Program-made: the position numbers and the translations under genes
Assembly (NCBI GenBank): GCA_963677415.2
Contig: CAXXFJ010000021.1
Coordinates: 1 to 64,000, forward strand
DNA: 64,000 bases
DNA from: JAQUTK01 sp963677415
GTDB lineage: Bacteria; Bacteroidota; Bacteroidia; Bacteroidales; JAQUTK01
Reading direction: 5' to 3'
In this document: one piece after another, positions 26,889 to 35,659 of the stretch
Layout: every line of letters begins with the position of its first letter
How positions within the stretch are numbered: the stretch's first letter is position 1
The notes under the pieces: model-generated
What the model was told of the DNA's origin: nothing
What the model saw: the letters and a program-made list of their open reading frames with translations, nothing else
Database searches by the model: none

Positions 26889-27809
26889 TTAAATCACTTT
26901 AAGTGCAAATTCCATTGAGATATAGTTCTCATAATTTTTGCATACACTCGAAGAGAAATCAATAGCGTATCCAATTATTTTATCCCAAGCACTTTCGGAC
27001 AATCCATTTATTTCGTTGCGGGAAATGTTGAGTTTCATCAAGCCATAGGTCACTCCGGCATTGAAATTATCACCTGCACCTATTGTGCTGACCGGCTTAA
27101 TAATAGGTACTTCATAATGCTTCCGTATGGAATTGGTGCGTAGTTCAACACCTTTCGCACCCTGTGTGTAAATAAAGTTCGGACAGTAAAATTTAATCTT
27201 CTGATCGTAAATCTTATCTACATCATTTAGTTTGAAGAGATTATTGAAGTCTTCGTCTGAACCACGAATAATAGATGCATATTCCAGATTTTCAAGGATG
27301 GAAGGAGCCAGACGAATGGAGTCATGCGCATGCGAGATGCGAAAATTCGGATCGTAATAGATAATAGCACGTCGTTGAGTGGCATATTCCATCAGTTCAA
27401 CAATCCGCTCACGCAATGTAGGATTAATGGCATAAAAAGAACCAAACATGACAATATCGCTGTCGTTTATCATTGGAAACGGTACATCCAGCCTTTGTTT
27501 GGGGTAATCTTTGTAAAAAAGATATTCGGCGTCATTATTCTCATTCAGAAAGGCGAGGGATATCGCAGATTTGCCGTCAGGGAAGATATCAATATACTTT
27601 GTGGAGAGAGAATTCTCTTCCATAAATGACTTGATTAAAGATCCTACTTTGTCATTACCAATCTCACTTATGAACTCAACCGGCACCTTTAAGCGTCCCA
27701 GAGAAATCATAGCGTTAAAGACTGATCCTCCCGGAACTGCAGCAGACGGCTTGTTGTTGTCAAAAATAATATCGAGAATCGTTTCGCCGACACCAATTAC
27801 TTTTCTCAT
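26889..27809 (-). CDS. PfkB-family carbohydrate kinase
   Basis: A 306-residue ribokinase-superfamily kinase. VIGVGETILDIIF opens the fold, VPGGSVFNAMISLGRL is the substrate-binding GG motif, and IGAGDNFNAGVTYGLM is the catalytic GAGD with aspartate as base. It would phosphorylate a sugar or sugar derivative with ATP; a fructokinase-like activity is plausible but not proven. It lies 18 bases after the SIS-domain gene in the same direction, so the two probably act on the same sugar phosphate pathway. Confidence 0.87.
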   Translation of the reverse strand: MRKVIGVGETILDIIFDNNKPSAAVPGGSVFNAMISLGRLKVPVEFISEIGNDKVGSLIKSFMEENSLSTKYIDIFPDGKSAISLAFLNENNDAEYLFYKDYPKQRLDVPFPMINDSDIVMFGSFYAINPTLRERIVELMEYATQRRAIIYYDPNFRISHAHDSIRLAPSILENLEYASIIRGSDEDFNNLFKLNDVDKIYDQKIKFYCPNFIYTQGAKGVELRTNSIRKHYEVPIIKPVSTIGAGDNFNAGVTYGLMKLNISRNEINGLSESAWDKIIGYAIDFSSSVCKNYENYISMEFALKVI

Positions 27810-27827
27810 TTATGTAGGGAGTTATTA

Positions 27828-28493
27828 TTATTTTTCTTCAGCTGATTGTTCTCTTGATTTCTCGCCCAAGTATCCTCCATGATGTCTCTTGGCATAGTCC
27901 TGAAAGCTGAAGCTTGTATGTTTCATCGTATTCACCACCAAGATATCACCGATAACTGTCATAATTGTCGTTGAGGTCGTTGGGGTAAGTCCGAGTGGAC
28001 AGACCTCATTCGGAGCACCGGTAAAGAGACATGCATCTGCTTTCTTCGCGAGCAGGCTTTCGGGATTACTTGTGATGACAATAAATTTGATAGAAGGATT
28101 AAGTCGTTTGGTGAGATCAAGCAATTCTATGATTTCACGCGTCTTTCCAGAATTAGAGATGACAAGCATCAAGTCATTTTCCTGTATGATACCCAAATCA
28201 CCGTGTTGCGCTTCGCTGGGGTGAAGAAAAACGGATGGTGTACCACTTGAACAGAAAGTTGTAGCCATGTTGGCAGCGATTTGTCCCGCTTTACCCATTC
28301 CGCTGGTTACAAGTTTGCCGTTCTTTTTATGAACTTGTTCAAGAATAAGAGAAACAGCTTTTTCATATTCGTCCGTAATAGGTATCTGAAGTATTGCATT
28401 TGCTTCTTTTTGTAGAAGGATATGAATATCGGAGAGTATGTTCTCTTTATTGATTATAGATATTTCCATAGATTGTGCTAAATGTGAGGACAA
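27828..28493 (-). CDS. SIS-domain sugar-phosphate isomerase, KpsF/GutQ-like without CBS domains
   Basis: A 221-residue protein consisting of one SIS domain. VTSGMGKAGQIAANMATTFCSSGTPSVFL and EAQHGDLGII form the phosphosugar site, NSGKTREI is the conserved loop, and GLTPTTSTTIM with the closing HHGGYLG match arabinose-5-phosphate isomerases (KdsD/GutQ/KpsF). Those are usually about 320 residues with two C-terminal CBS domains, which are absent here. It could make arabinose 5-phosphate for KDO or serve a sugar pathway with the adjacent PfkB kinase. A near-consensus promoter box overlaps the divergent spacer. Confidence 0.82.
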   Translation of the reverse strand: MSSHLAQSMEISIINKENILSDIHILLQKEANAILQIPITDEYEKAVSLILEQVHKKNGKLVTSGMGKAGQIAANMATTFCSSGTPSVFLHPSEAQHGDLGIIQENDLMLVISNSGKTREIIELLDLTKRLNPSIKFIVITSNPESLLAKKADACLFTGAPNEVCPLGLTPTTSTTIMTVIGDILVVNTMKHTSFSFQDYAKRHHGGYLGEKSREQSAEEK

Positions 28494-28532
28494 ATATCCA
28501 CAATATTTTCGTAATGAACAAAGGTTTATTTC

Positions 28533-28540
28533 TATTTTTG
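28533..28540 (+). promoter_or_regulatory. -7 box for the M16 peptidase gene
   Basis: TATTTTTG matches TAnnTTTG, 23 bases before the ATG at 28564. It rules out the in-frame ATG at 28438. Confidence 0.6.
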
Positions 28541-28563
28541 TACAATCATTTTACCAAGTCATC

Positions 28564-29787
28564 ATGTCATACAACGCTGCAACTCTCTCCAACGGTTTAC
28601 GAATCATTCATATACCTTCCACCTCTCCTGTTTCATATAGTGGTTTTGCTGTTCATGCCGGAACGCGTGATGAAGCTCCTGATGAACAGGGTATGGCACA
28701 TTTTATCGAACATATGCTTTTTAAAGGGACTTCCAATCGAAAGTCATGGCATATCCTGAATCGTATGGAGCATGTTGGAGGAGAACTTAATGCTTATACC
28801 ACAAAGGAAGAAACGTTTGTTTATTCGGTTTTTTTATCTCGGGATTTTCAACGGGCTACCGAATTGATGTCTGACCTTATCTTTCATTCCCAGTTTCCAG
28901 AGAGGGCAATTGAACGTGAGCGAGATGTGATACTTGATGAGATTAACTCTTAACAAAAAGATTCTCCGTCCGAACTTATCTATGACGAGTTTGAAAATAT
29001 GGTTTTTGCTGGTCATCCTCTTGGAAAGAATATTCTGGGAACGCCTGAGTCTCTTCAGGCTTTTGATACGACCAGATGTCTGGCTTTTATGAACCGCCTT
29101 TATATTCCTTCTAATATTGTTTTTTTCTCATCAGGATCGACTCCTTTTGATAAGGTGCTAAGATGCGCAGAAAAGTATATGTCAGAGGATTCACGTACCG
29201 GAGTGCAACATCCACGCCTTTCACCTGTTCCCGTTGCTCCATCAATGCAAACTATTCATCATGATACATACCAGACACATGTAATGTTAGGAAGCATTGC
29301 CTACAATTTGTATGATACCCGTCGTGATTCACTCTTTTTTCTGAATAATATATTAGGTGGGCCAGGCATGAACAACCGTTTGAATGTAAGCCTGAGAGAA
29401 AAAAACGGACTTGTCTATGATATTGAATCCAATGTGACGAATTATACAGATACCGGATTATTCACTATTTATTTTGGTTGTGATCCAAAAAATGAAGTTC
29501 GTTGTACTTCTCTGGTTCTTCGGGAGCTAAAGATGTTAAGAGACAATAAGCTCACTACTAATCAAATGGAAAAGGCAAGAAAACAGCTAACAGGACAGGT
29601 AGCAATAGCAGCTGAGAATCGGGAAAGCTCGATACTGAATGTTGCAAAATCTTACCTCCATTTCAATAAATACGAAGAAGAGTCTGACCTGTTTAAGCGA
29701 ATTGATTCGATCACATGCGACGATCTTTTGGCTACTGCAAATGAAATATTCGACGAGAGCATACTCTATCGTCTGGTCTTCAAATAA
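28564..29787 (+). pseudogene. M16-family zinc peptidase interrupted by an in-frame stop
   Basis: A pitrilysin/processing-peptidase-like metalloprotease of about 407 codons. The zinc motif HFIEH is at residues 46-50, with the downstream glutamate in ELNAYTTKEETFVY. The C-terminal half includes LGGPGMNNRLNVSLREKNGLVYDIES, the usual R/Y substrate motif. A TAA at 28951-28953 (codon 130) splits it, but both halves are in the same frame and the protein runs on directly as QKDSPSELIYDEFEN. Relatives read INSYKDSPSE here, so the gene has one extra codon made by added A residues (TAACAAAAAGAT). It may be a sequencing artefact or a true nonsense mutation. It converges on the acyl-CoA ligase. Confidence 0.85.
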
Positions 29788-29810
29788 GTTTCATTACTGC
29801 TTAACTAAAC

Positions 29811-29846
29811 AAGAATAGAGAATGGTAATTACCATCCTCTATTCTT
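29811..29846. terminator. Bidirectional terminator palindrome
   Basis: AAGAATAGAG pairs with CTCTATTCTT around the inner palindrome ATGGTAATTACCAT, followed by TTATTG. It sits between two convergent genes, M16 peptidase and acyl-CoA ligase. Confidence 0.7.
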
Positions 29847-29869
29847 ATTGTAGGGAGTTTTAAGTCCTT

Positions 29870-31525
29870 TTATTTAGTGTCATTCTGGCGAATCTCAACT
29901 CTTCGAATCTTTCCACTGATGGTCTTTGGGAGTTCGTTGACGAATTGAATAATACGCGGATACTTATATGGGGCGGTTACTTTCTTTACGTGATCCTGCA
30001 ACTCTTTAACAAGCTCCTCTCCTGCTTTGTCTTTGTATTCTTTGGAAAGAATAACCGTAGCCTTTACTATCTGTCCGCGAATTTCATCCGGAACAGCAGT
30101 AATTGCACATTCAACAACTGCAGGGTGGGTCATCAAAGCACTTTCCACCTCAAAAGGTCCAATGCGGTAGCCTGAACTCTTGATCACGTCGTCGGCACGA
30201 CCGACAAACCAGTAATAACCATCTTCATCTCTCCAGGCAAGGTCTCCGGTATAATAGATATTGTCATGGTATGCATCATAGGTCAGTTCGGAGTTGCGGT
30301 AGTAGCCTTTATGCAACCCGGCAGGATATCCTTTGTCAGTTCGAATAATGATTTGACCTTGCTCGCCGGCTTCGGCGGTTCGTCCATCAGGAGTGAGTAG
30401 GTCAACCTCGTAAAGAGGGTTTGGAAGCCCCATGGATCCAGGCTTAGGCTCCATCCAAGGTGACGTGATGACAACGGTTGTAGTCTCACTCTGACCAAAT
30501 GCTTCACGAAGTTTGACACCTGTCAGATTGTAGAATTGTTCGTAAACAGCGGGATTTAATGCCTCTCCTGCAATGGTACAGTATTCCAAAGAAGATAGAT
30601 CATATTGCGTAAGATCTTCCCGGATGAGAAAGCGAAAGATAGTAGGAGGTGCACAAAGAGATGTAATCTTGTATTCTTCAATTTTCTTCAGAATTTCTTG
30701 AGGCACAAACTTGTCATGATCATACACAAAAACGGTTGCACCCACAATCCATTGACCATAGAGCTTTCCCCATACTGCTTTCAGCCATCCTGTATCTGCT
30801 ATTGTGAGGTGAATACTGTCCGGTCTTAGGTTGTGCCAAAAAGCGGCAGTGATAATATGGGCAATAGGATAGGTAAAGTCGTGCGTCACCATCTTCGGAT
30901 TTCCCGTAGTACCTGAAGTAAAGCTGGCAAGCATCAAATCTTCGTTATTATTGGGGATGGAAGGTCTTATGAATAGAGCTGCATTTTCTACTCCTTTATG
31001 AAAGTCTTCCCATCCTTCAGGGATTTCAGGACCTACAGAGATCAGACAGCGAATTGTAGGAGATGCAGCTCTTGCATCGCTGATATGATGAATGATTATA
31101 TCATCACCTGTTGCAACTATAGCACTTATGTCAGCAGCATTATTACGGAACACAATATCTTTTTGAGTCAGAAGATGAGTCGCCGGAATGATGACCGCTC
31201 CTATCTTGTGTAAAGCAACGATTGTTTGCCAGAATTCATAACGTCTTTTCAGAATGACCATGACCATATCACCGCGTTTAATTCCCAGAGATTGGAAATA
31301 GGAAGCCGTTTGATCACTGAGAGATTTTATCTCTGCAAATGTGAATTCTTTGCAATCCCCTTTGTCATTCGTCCAAAGAAGTGCTCTTCTATCTGGTTCT
31401 TTGGCAGCCCATTCATCCACAATATCATAACCGAAATTGAAATGTTCTGGAATTACCAGCTCAAGGTTTTTCTCAAAATCTGCCTGACTTGTAAATGTAG
31501 CCTGCTTTAAATATTTACCTATCAT
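29870..31525 (-). CDS. AMP-binding acyl-CoA synthetase
   Basis: A 551-residue adenylate-forming ligase that would activate a carboxylic acid with ATP and join it to CoA. The phosphate loop is FTSGTTGNPKMVTHDF. Further motifs are EAFGQSETT, YYTGDLAWRDEDGYYWFVGR, DDVIKSSGYRIGPFEVESAL and the catalytic lysine in LPKTISGKIRRVE. The form resembles medium-chain or aryl acyl-CoA synthetases more than housekeeping Acs, but the substrate is unknown. It lies 9 bases after the XRE-cupin regulator, and is the last gene of the TldD-TldE-regulator-ligase operon. Confidence 0.9.
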   Translation of the reverse strand: MIGKYLKQATFTSQADFEKNLELVIPEHFNFGYDIVDEWAAKEPDRRALLWTNDKGDCKEFTFAEIKSLSDQTASYFQSLGIKRGDMVMVILKRRYEFWQTIVALHKIGAVIIPATHLLTQKDIVFRNNAADISAIVATGDDIIIHHISDARAASPTIRCLISVGPEIPEGWEDFHKGVENAALFIRPSIPNNNEDLMLASFTSGTTGNPKMVTHDFTYPIAHIITAAFWHNLRPDSIHLTIADTGWLKAVWGKLYGQWIVGATVFVYDHDKFVPQEILKKIEEYKITSLCAPPTIFRFLIREDLTQYDLSSLEYCTIAGEALNPAVYEQFYNLTGVKLREAFGQSETTTVVITSPWMEPKPGSMGLPNPLYEVDLLTPDGRTAEAGEQGQIIIRTDKGYPAGLHKGYYRNSELTYDAYHDNIYYTGDLAWRDEDGYYWFVGRADDVIKSSGYRIGPFEVESALMTHPAVVECAITAVPDEIRGQIVKATVILSKEYKDKAGEELVKELQDHVKKVTAPYKYPRIIQFVNELPKTISGKIRRVEIRQNDTK

Positions 31526-31534
31526 ATTATATTG

Positions 31535-32089
31535 TTATAAGATTACTGCTAAAAACTTAACCAACTTTCCGTTCAGAGCTTTCATTCCATGTTCTAATCC
31601 AGAATTAAAATAGATGCTGTCACCTTCATTAAGTATCAAGTCCTTCCCGTTGATGGTCAACTGAAGTGATCCCTCCAGTACCATATTAAATTCCTGTCCC
31701 ACATGGCTGTTTTGATGAATCGGTGTACCTTCTGGCTTTGGCTCTACGGTGACGATAAACGGATCTGCTTTTCGGTTCTTGAATCCAGCGCCTAGTGAAT
31801 TGTATTTATATGCTTTTGTGCGTTCCATAGCAATACCTTGCCCTGCACGGGTAAGGTAGTATGACTCGACATGCGGTTCGTCTCCAAACAAAATTGCAGT
31901 CATTTCAACGTCATATTGTCTGCAGATACTTTGTAGAAGACTAATGGAGATATCTTTTTTACCACTTTCGAAGCTTTGATATTCTTCATTGGAAATTCCT
32001 GCCGTCTTGGCAAAGTCTTCTACAGAAGCATCCAGTGCGTCGCGCAGTCCCTTTAGTCGTTGCGCTATTTGCTCGATTTGATCATTCAT
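31535..32089 (-). CDS. XRE-family regulator with C-terminal cupin domain
   Basis: A 184-residue transcription factor. An N-terminal helix-turn-helix (about residues 8-62, ALDASVEDFAKTAGISNEEYQSFESG) is joined to a cupin sensor (about 105-184, NSHVGQEFNMVLEGSLQL and GDSIYFNSGLEHGMKAL). XRE-cupin proteins usually control a nearby catabolic gene, with the cupin binding a small ligand. Here the obvious target is the acyl-CoA ligase 9 bases downstream; the two TldD/TldE genes upstream in the same operon are also candidates. Ligand and operator are not visible. Confidence 0.9.
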   Translation of the reverse strand: MNDQIEQIAQRLKGLRDALDASVEDFAKTAGISNEEYQSFESGKKDISISLLQSICRQYDVEMTAILFGDEPHVESYYLTRAGQGIAMERTKAYKYNSLGAGFKNRKADPFIVTVEPKPEGTPIHQNSHVGQEFNMVLEGSLQLTINGKDLILNEGDSIYFNSGLEHGMKALNGKLVKFLAVIL

Positions 32090-32101
32090 AAGTAGTTTCT
32101 A

Positions 32102-33793
32102 TTATTTTTTGATTTTCTTTTTGTTCTGCAAGTCAGCAAGAGGGGAAGATACAACCGGTTTTTTATCACGTGTCTTGATGCCATCCTTGCTCAGTTCAAT
32201 GTCTTCAAGCAGGATAGAGGAAGGACAAATGAAAGAGGTTAAAGCACCATTATAGCGCATATTGGTAGCAGTCTGTTCGGAGGAGATTCCGGCCATCTTT
32301 TTCATCTGACGCACATCAATATTCGACATCGTTCCTCCGCGCATTAGTTGTTCGCTTCCATCTTTTACGTTTACTCTGTAAATCAGTGGCTTGGAGAAGG
32401 CTGTTCCGCGAAGAATATAAGCGTAATCCTCTCCTCCTTCTATTGCAAGTTGAATTAATTTCTTTTTGAGCTGTTCCATGCTTTCTCCATTTGTGGCTTC
32501 AAAGTTGATAACACCAGGCTGAATGCCCCTTCTTACGTTCGATCCTGGTGCAGAAGGTCTGTTGTGACCATTAGAAAGAGGAGTCCTGAGCGTAGGAATT
32601 CGGTCGTTAGCAACGTTTCGAAGAATTCCGTCCTCTACCATAACGAGTCTTTCTGGAGGAACAACGCCTTCGGCATCCACTTCATAGGCTCCATATAACT
32701 GAACTCCTTTAAACTCTTTCAATCCAGGTATGCTGGTTACATTAACATTGAGAGGCAAGATTTTTCTGTTTAATCTTTCTTCCATTGATTTGCGTTCATT
32801 GGAAGACAATGAGGCTCTGTAGCCAGTCATTCCTGAACCGTAAACAATGAATTTGCTTAATTGCGCTACTACCTGCACTCCTTCAAAAAGCACAGGACCA
32901 TCGTAAGTTTCATTCACTTTTGGAGCATTCTTCAAAGCAATGATACGTTGAGCTAGTTGTTCGGCAGCACGAATAATAGAATCTTTCGAAGGAATGTCAG
33001 CATCATTCAGCACTTCATAGTAAAGCATGTCCGTAAGGTCTCCGCCATCTTCTGTCCGAACAGTTGCTGAAATTTCCAGATTGGTCCAATCTTGTGGATT
33101 AACAATCTTACTTCCTTCGTTGCTCATGTAGTAATCATCAGAACTCCAAATCTGCAGCGTAAGCTGGTTGTCTATAATGTCCGGATATTTTGTGAAAACA
33201 GATGTTACTGCCTCTGCAGTTTCTTTCCAGTATTCTTTTCTACTGAATGTTTGGTCAAAGCGATGTTCGTTTTTCTTTTCAATAGGAGTGATCTTGGAAA
33301 GATCGTCCAGGGCATCCATCTCGGGTGAAACATTCATCTGTTTCCATTTTAGCATTTTAGCATCATATTCTGTTGCAGCATTTTTGTAAGCTGCATCGGA
33401 AGCCAGCCAAAGATTGCGTCTGATCTCATCGTAGTTATAGTCGACAGGCATTTTGCCTTCCTGATTTTGTTTGAGGTAAGTAGCGTCGGTGTAATTAAAA
33501 TTTGCGCGATGATAATCACCAACCATCAGATCGACCTGGTATTGATTGAACAGACCTCCGTTGGAAAGGGTTTTTTCTCCAAAACCAGCCACGAGCTGGA
33601 ATACTTCGTTTGTTCGAATTGTATATGCACAAAAGAACGGTTTTTGCATGTCTGGAAGAGAAAGTCCACTCATCGTGCGATCCAGCTCGTCTTTCATTGC
33701 CTGAAAAATGACCGTCTCTTTTTCATCCTTAGCCTTTGTTTCTGAGAAAGCCATACATAATAGTAAGGCAAATATAAATGCTTTTATTTTCAT
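32102..33793 (-). CDS. TldE/PmbA-like subunit with signal peptide
   Basis: A 563-residue member of the TldD/PmbA family. It lacks the HExxxH zinc motif: the equivalent region reads FEGVQVVAQLSKFIVYGSG, so it corresponds to the non-metal TldE (PmbA) subunit of a TldD/TldE heterodimeric protease. A signal peptide precedes it (IFALLLCMAFSETKA), unlike the cytoplasmic E. coli pair, so the complex should work in the periplasm. It is about 100 residues longer than E. coli PmbA. The ATG lies 2 bases after the stop of the TldD subunit gene. The C-terminal tail is lysine-rich. Confidence 0.85.
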   Translation of the reverse strand: MKIKAFIFALLLCMAFSETKAKDEKETVIFQAMKDELDRTMSGLSLPDMQKPFFCAYTIRTNEVFQLVAGFGEKTLSNGGLFNQYQVDLMVGDYHRANFNYTDATYLKQNQEGKMPVDYNYDEIRRNLWLASDAAYKNAATEYDAKMLKWKQMNVSPEMDALDDLSKITPIEKKNEHRFDQTFSRKEYWKETAEAVTSVFTKYPDIIDNQLTLQIWSSDDYYMSNEGSKIVNPQDWTNLEISATVRTEDGGDLTDMLYYEVLNDADIPSKDSIIRAAEQLAQRIIALKNAPKVNETYDGPVLFEGVQVVAQLSKFIVYGSGMTGYRASLSSNERKSMEERLNRKILPLNVNVTSIPGLKEFKGVQLYGAYEVDAEGVVPPERLVMVEDGILRNVANDRIPTLRTPLSNGHNRPSAPGSNVRRGIQPGVINFEATNGESMEQLKKKLIQLAIEGGEDYAYILRGTAFSKPLIYRVNVKDGSEQLMRGGTMSNIDVRQMKKMAGISSEQTATNMRYNGALTSFICPSSILLEDIELSKDGIKTRDKKPVVSSPLADLQNKKKIKK

Positions 33794-33795
33794 GA

Positions 33796-35508
33796 TTACT
33801 TCGTTTCTTTAGGTTGATTACTTTCCGGACGAGGAAGAATAGGTAGTTTTTCGTCAGACTTGCCTGCCTTTTGTGTCTCGACAACATTCACAAAGACTTC
33901 GGGAGATATTCCGGTTACAGGAATGCTTCCGGATTCTGCACCACACATTCCGGTAAAGATTCCAGCCTTGTCTCCTACTTTGCTGATCTGAGCAAACATA
34001 GAAAGAGGAGTGCCTATCAGGGTTACACCGCGAACCAGTTCGTCGGGCTGTCCGTTGACATACACACGGTATACTTCAAGAGGAGTTACATTAAATGAAT
34101 TTGGGTTATACCTTCCAGTCTGAGTAAAACCACCAGAAACCTTTGAGAAGTAGTAACCATATTCCTTCCCCTGCTTCTTCGCCTCTTCTTTTAATACAGA
34201 ACGAAGCTCTTCGCTGGTCTTTGGAGCAGTCGAAGAAATAATAAGGTTTGACTGACGAGTAACGGGATCTCTACCGGGAGCTGCACGTCCATGACCATTC
34301 GAAGCAGGAAATCCCTCAATAGGAGTTCGCGACATAAGGAATCCCTTTAAGATACCGTCTTTCACAACATCCACTTTTGTTGATTTCACCCCTTCATCGT
34401 CATAGACATACGATCCGTTAAGATCCATTCCATCTAATGATTTAATAGTAGGATCCATGATGACGGAAATATCAGAAGGAAGTACAAGCTCTCCGACTTT
34501 CTTTTTAAAAGTTTGTCCGTCAGATTCGCTCTTTAGTCTTTGTCCTTCGATGCGATGACCGAATATCTCATGAAAGAATACGCCGGAAGCCTCAGGAGAA
34601 AGAATAGCCGGACCAGTATATGAATCAACGATTGTCGATGTACGTAGCTTTACAAGCGTTTCTGCCATTTTGCGCGTCTCTTTGAGAATTGTTTCATGAG
34701 AAGTCAGTCCCTTCGGTTCATAGGCAAAGTATGAAAGATACAGAGGAAGATACATGCCATCGTCAGCAACGACTTGAGCTGTAACCATCACCCGGCAATA
34801 GGTTAAGTTTTGAGCAATCTCTGTTCCCTCAGAAGATACATAATATTTACGACAGCACTGAAAAGAAAAAGAAGCCTCTCCTGTACGAATTTCGGGATAT
34901 TCCTTGAAGATTGCAGAATACTCTTTAATCCGTTGTTCCCAAAGAGCAGAGTCAACATGTAATTGAGCGTTTGTCAGTTCTTTTTCAATATACTTTACAG
35001 GTATTTCTTTTGAAAAGTCATCTGACTTATCTTCTTTCTCCACGCGGACCTGCGCCTTTGATTTCACATCTGCAAGGTTTTGAATGCCATTGTCCCACGT
35101 GTTTCGGGTAGCTTTCCATATCACCATTCGCGTGGCATCTCCTTTTTCGTCATCCAAAGGAATTCTCCATGCACCTGAAGAGGACGTCATCCCTTTTTGT
35201 GCTATCTCCCGGTAACTGTCCATTTGATAGGAGCCAAGCCGAACCATTGGAGTTAATGTTTTAATATGAACTCCAGTCATTTTTTGATAAAGGCTTCCAA
35301 AACTTGCACTAGCAGATGATTCATATACGTCATCTACCCGATACGCAATAAAGTAAGGGATTGACTCTGTTGATGACTTGAATTGGTCTGTTTCGCGCTG
35401 CAGTTCGCTTTTTAATATAGAAAGTAATTGGTCTTCTGCATTTGCTTCTCTTGTGAGAATACAACTGATTGCCAAGAAGTAAAGAGGAACAAGATGTCGG
35501 TTTTTCAT
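33796..35508 (-). CDS. TldD-like metalloprotease subunit with signal peptide
   Basis: A 570-residue TldD-family protein with the HEIFGH zinc motif (residues 313-318) inside GVFFHEIFGHRIEGQRLKSE; a cysteine in GMCGAESGSIP near the C-terminus fits the third metal ligand. The N-terminus is a signal peptide (LVPLYFLAISCILTREANA), so export to the periplasm is expected. E. coli TldD/TldE is cytoplasmic and trims unfolded peptides such as microcin B17 precursor and CcdA. It is the first gene of a tight four-gene operon (gaps of 2, 12 and 9 bases) driven from the box at 35541. Confidence 0.88.
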   Translation of the reverse strand: MKNRHLVPLYFLAISCILTREANAEDQLLSILKSELQRETDQFKSSTESIPYFIAYRVDDVYESSASASFGSLYQKMTGVHIKTLTPMVRLGSYQMDSYREIAQKGMTSSSGAWRIPLDDEKGDATRMVIWKATRNTWDNGIQNLADVKSKAQVRVEKEDKSDDFSKEIPVKYIEKELTNAQLHVDSALWEQRIKEYSAIFKEYPEIRTGEASFSFQCCRKYYVSSEGTEIAQNLTYCRVMVTAQVVADDGMYLPLYLSYFAYEPKGLTSHETILKETRKMAETLVKLRTSTIVDSYTGPAILSPEASGVFFHEIFGHRIEGQRLKSESDGQTFKKKVGELVLPSDISVIMDPTIKSLDGMDLNGSYVYDDEGVKSTKVDVVKDGILKGFLMSRTPIEGFPASNGHGRAAPGRDPVTRQSNLIISSTAPKTSEELRSVLKEEAKKQGKEYGYYFSKVSGGFTQTGRYNPNSFNVTPLEVYRVYVNGQPDELVRGVTLIGTPLSMFAQISKVGDKAGIFTGMCGAESGSIPVTGISPEVFVNVVETQKAGKSDEKLPILPRPESNQPKETK

Positions 35509-35540
35509 TATACAGATGTAAATTAGATTAATTGAGAGAT

Positions 35541-35548
35541 CAAAGTTA
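35541..35548 (-). promoter_or_regulatory. -7 box for the tldD-tldE-regulator-ligase operon
   Basis: TAACTTTG on the minus strand matches TAnnTTTG, 33 bases before the TldD start. Confidence 0.6.
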
Positions 35549-35620
35549 CAAAATAGAATAATACTGATTAATTATTCTATTATTAAAATGTCAGAGCAAG
35601 TGTATTATTCCCTTTTTTTG

Positions 35621-35628
35621 TACTTTTG
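35621..35628 (+). promoter_or_regulatory. -7 box for pruA
   Basis: TACTTTTG matches TAnnTTTG, 31 bases before the ATG at 35660; a TTTG lies directly upstream of it. Confidence 0.65.
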
Positions 35629-35659
35629 CTTTCCTAATTACTAATCAATAATAATACAG

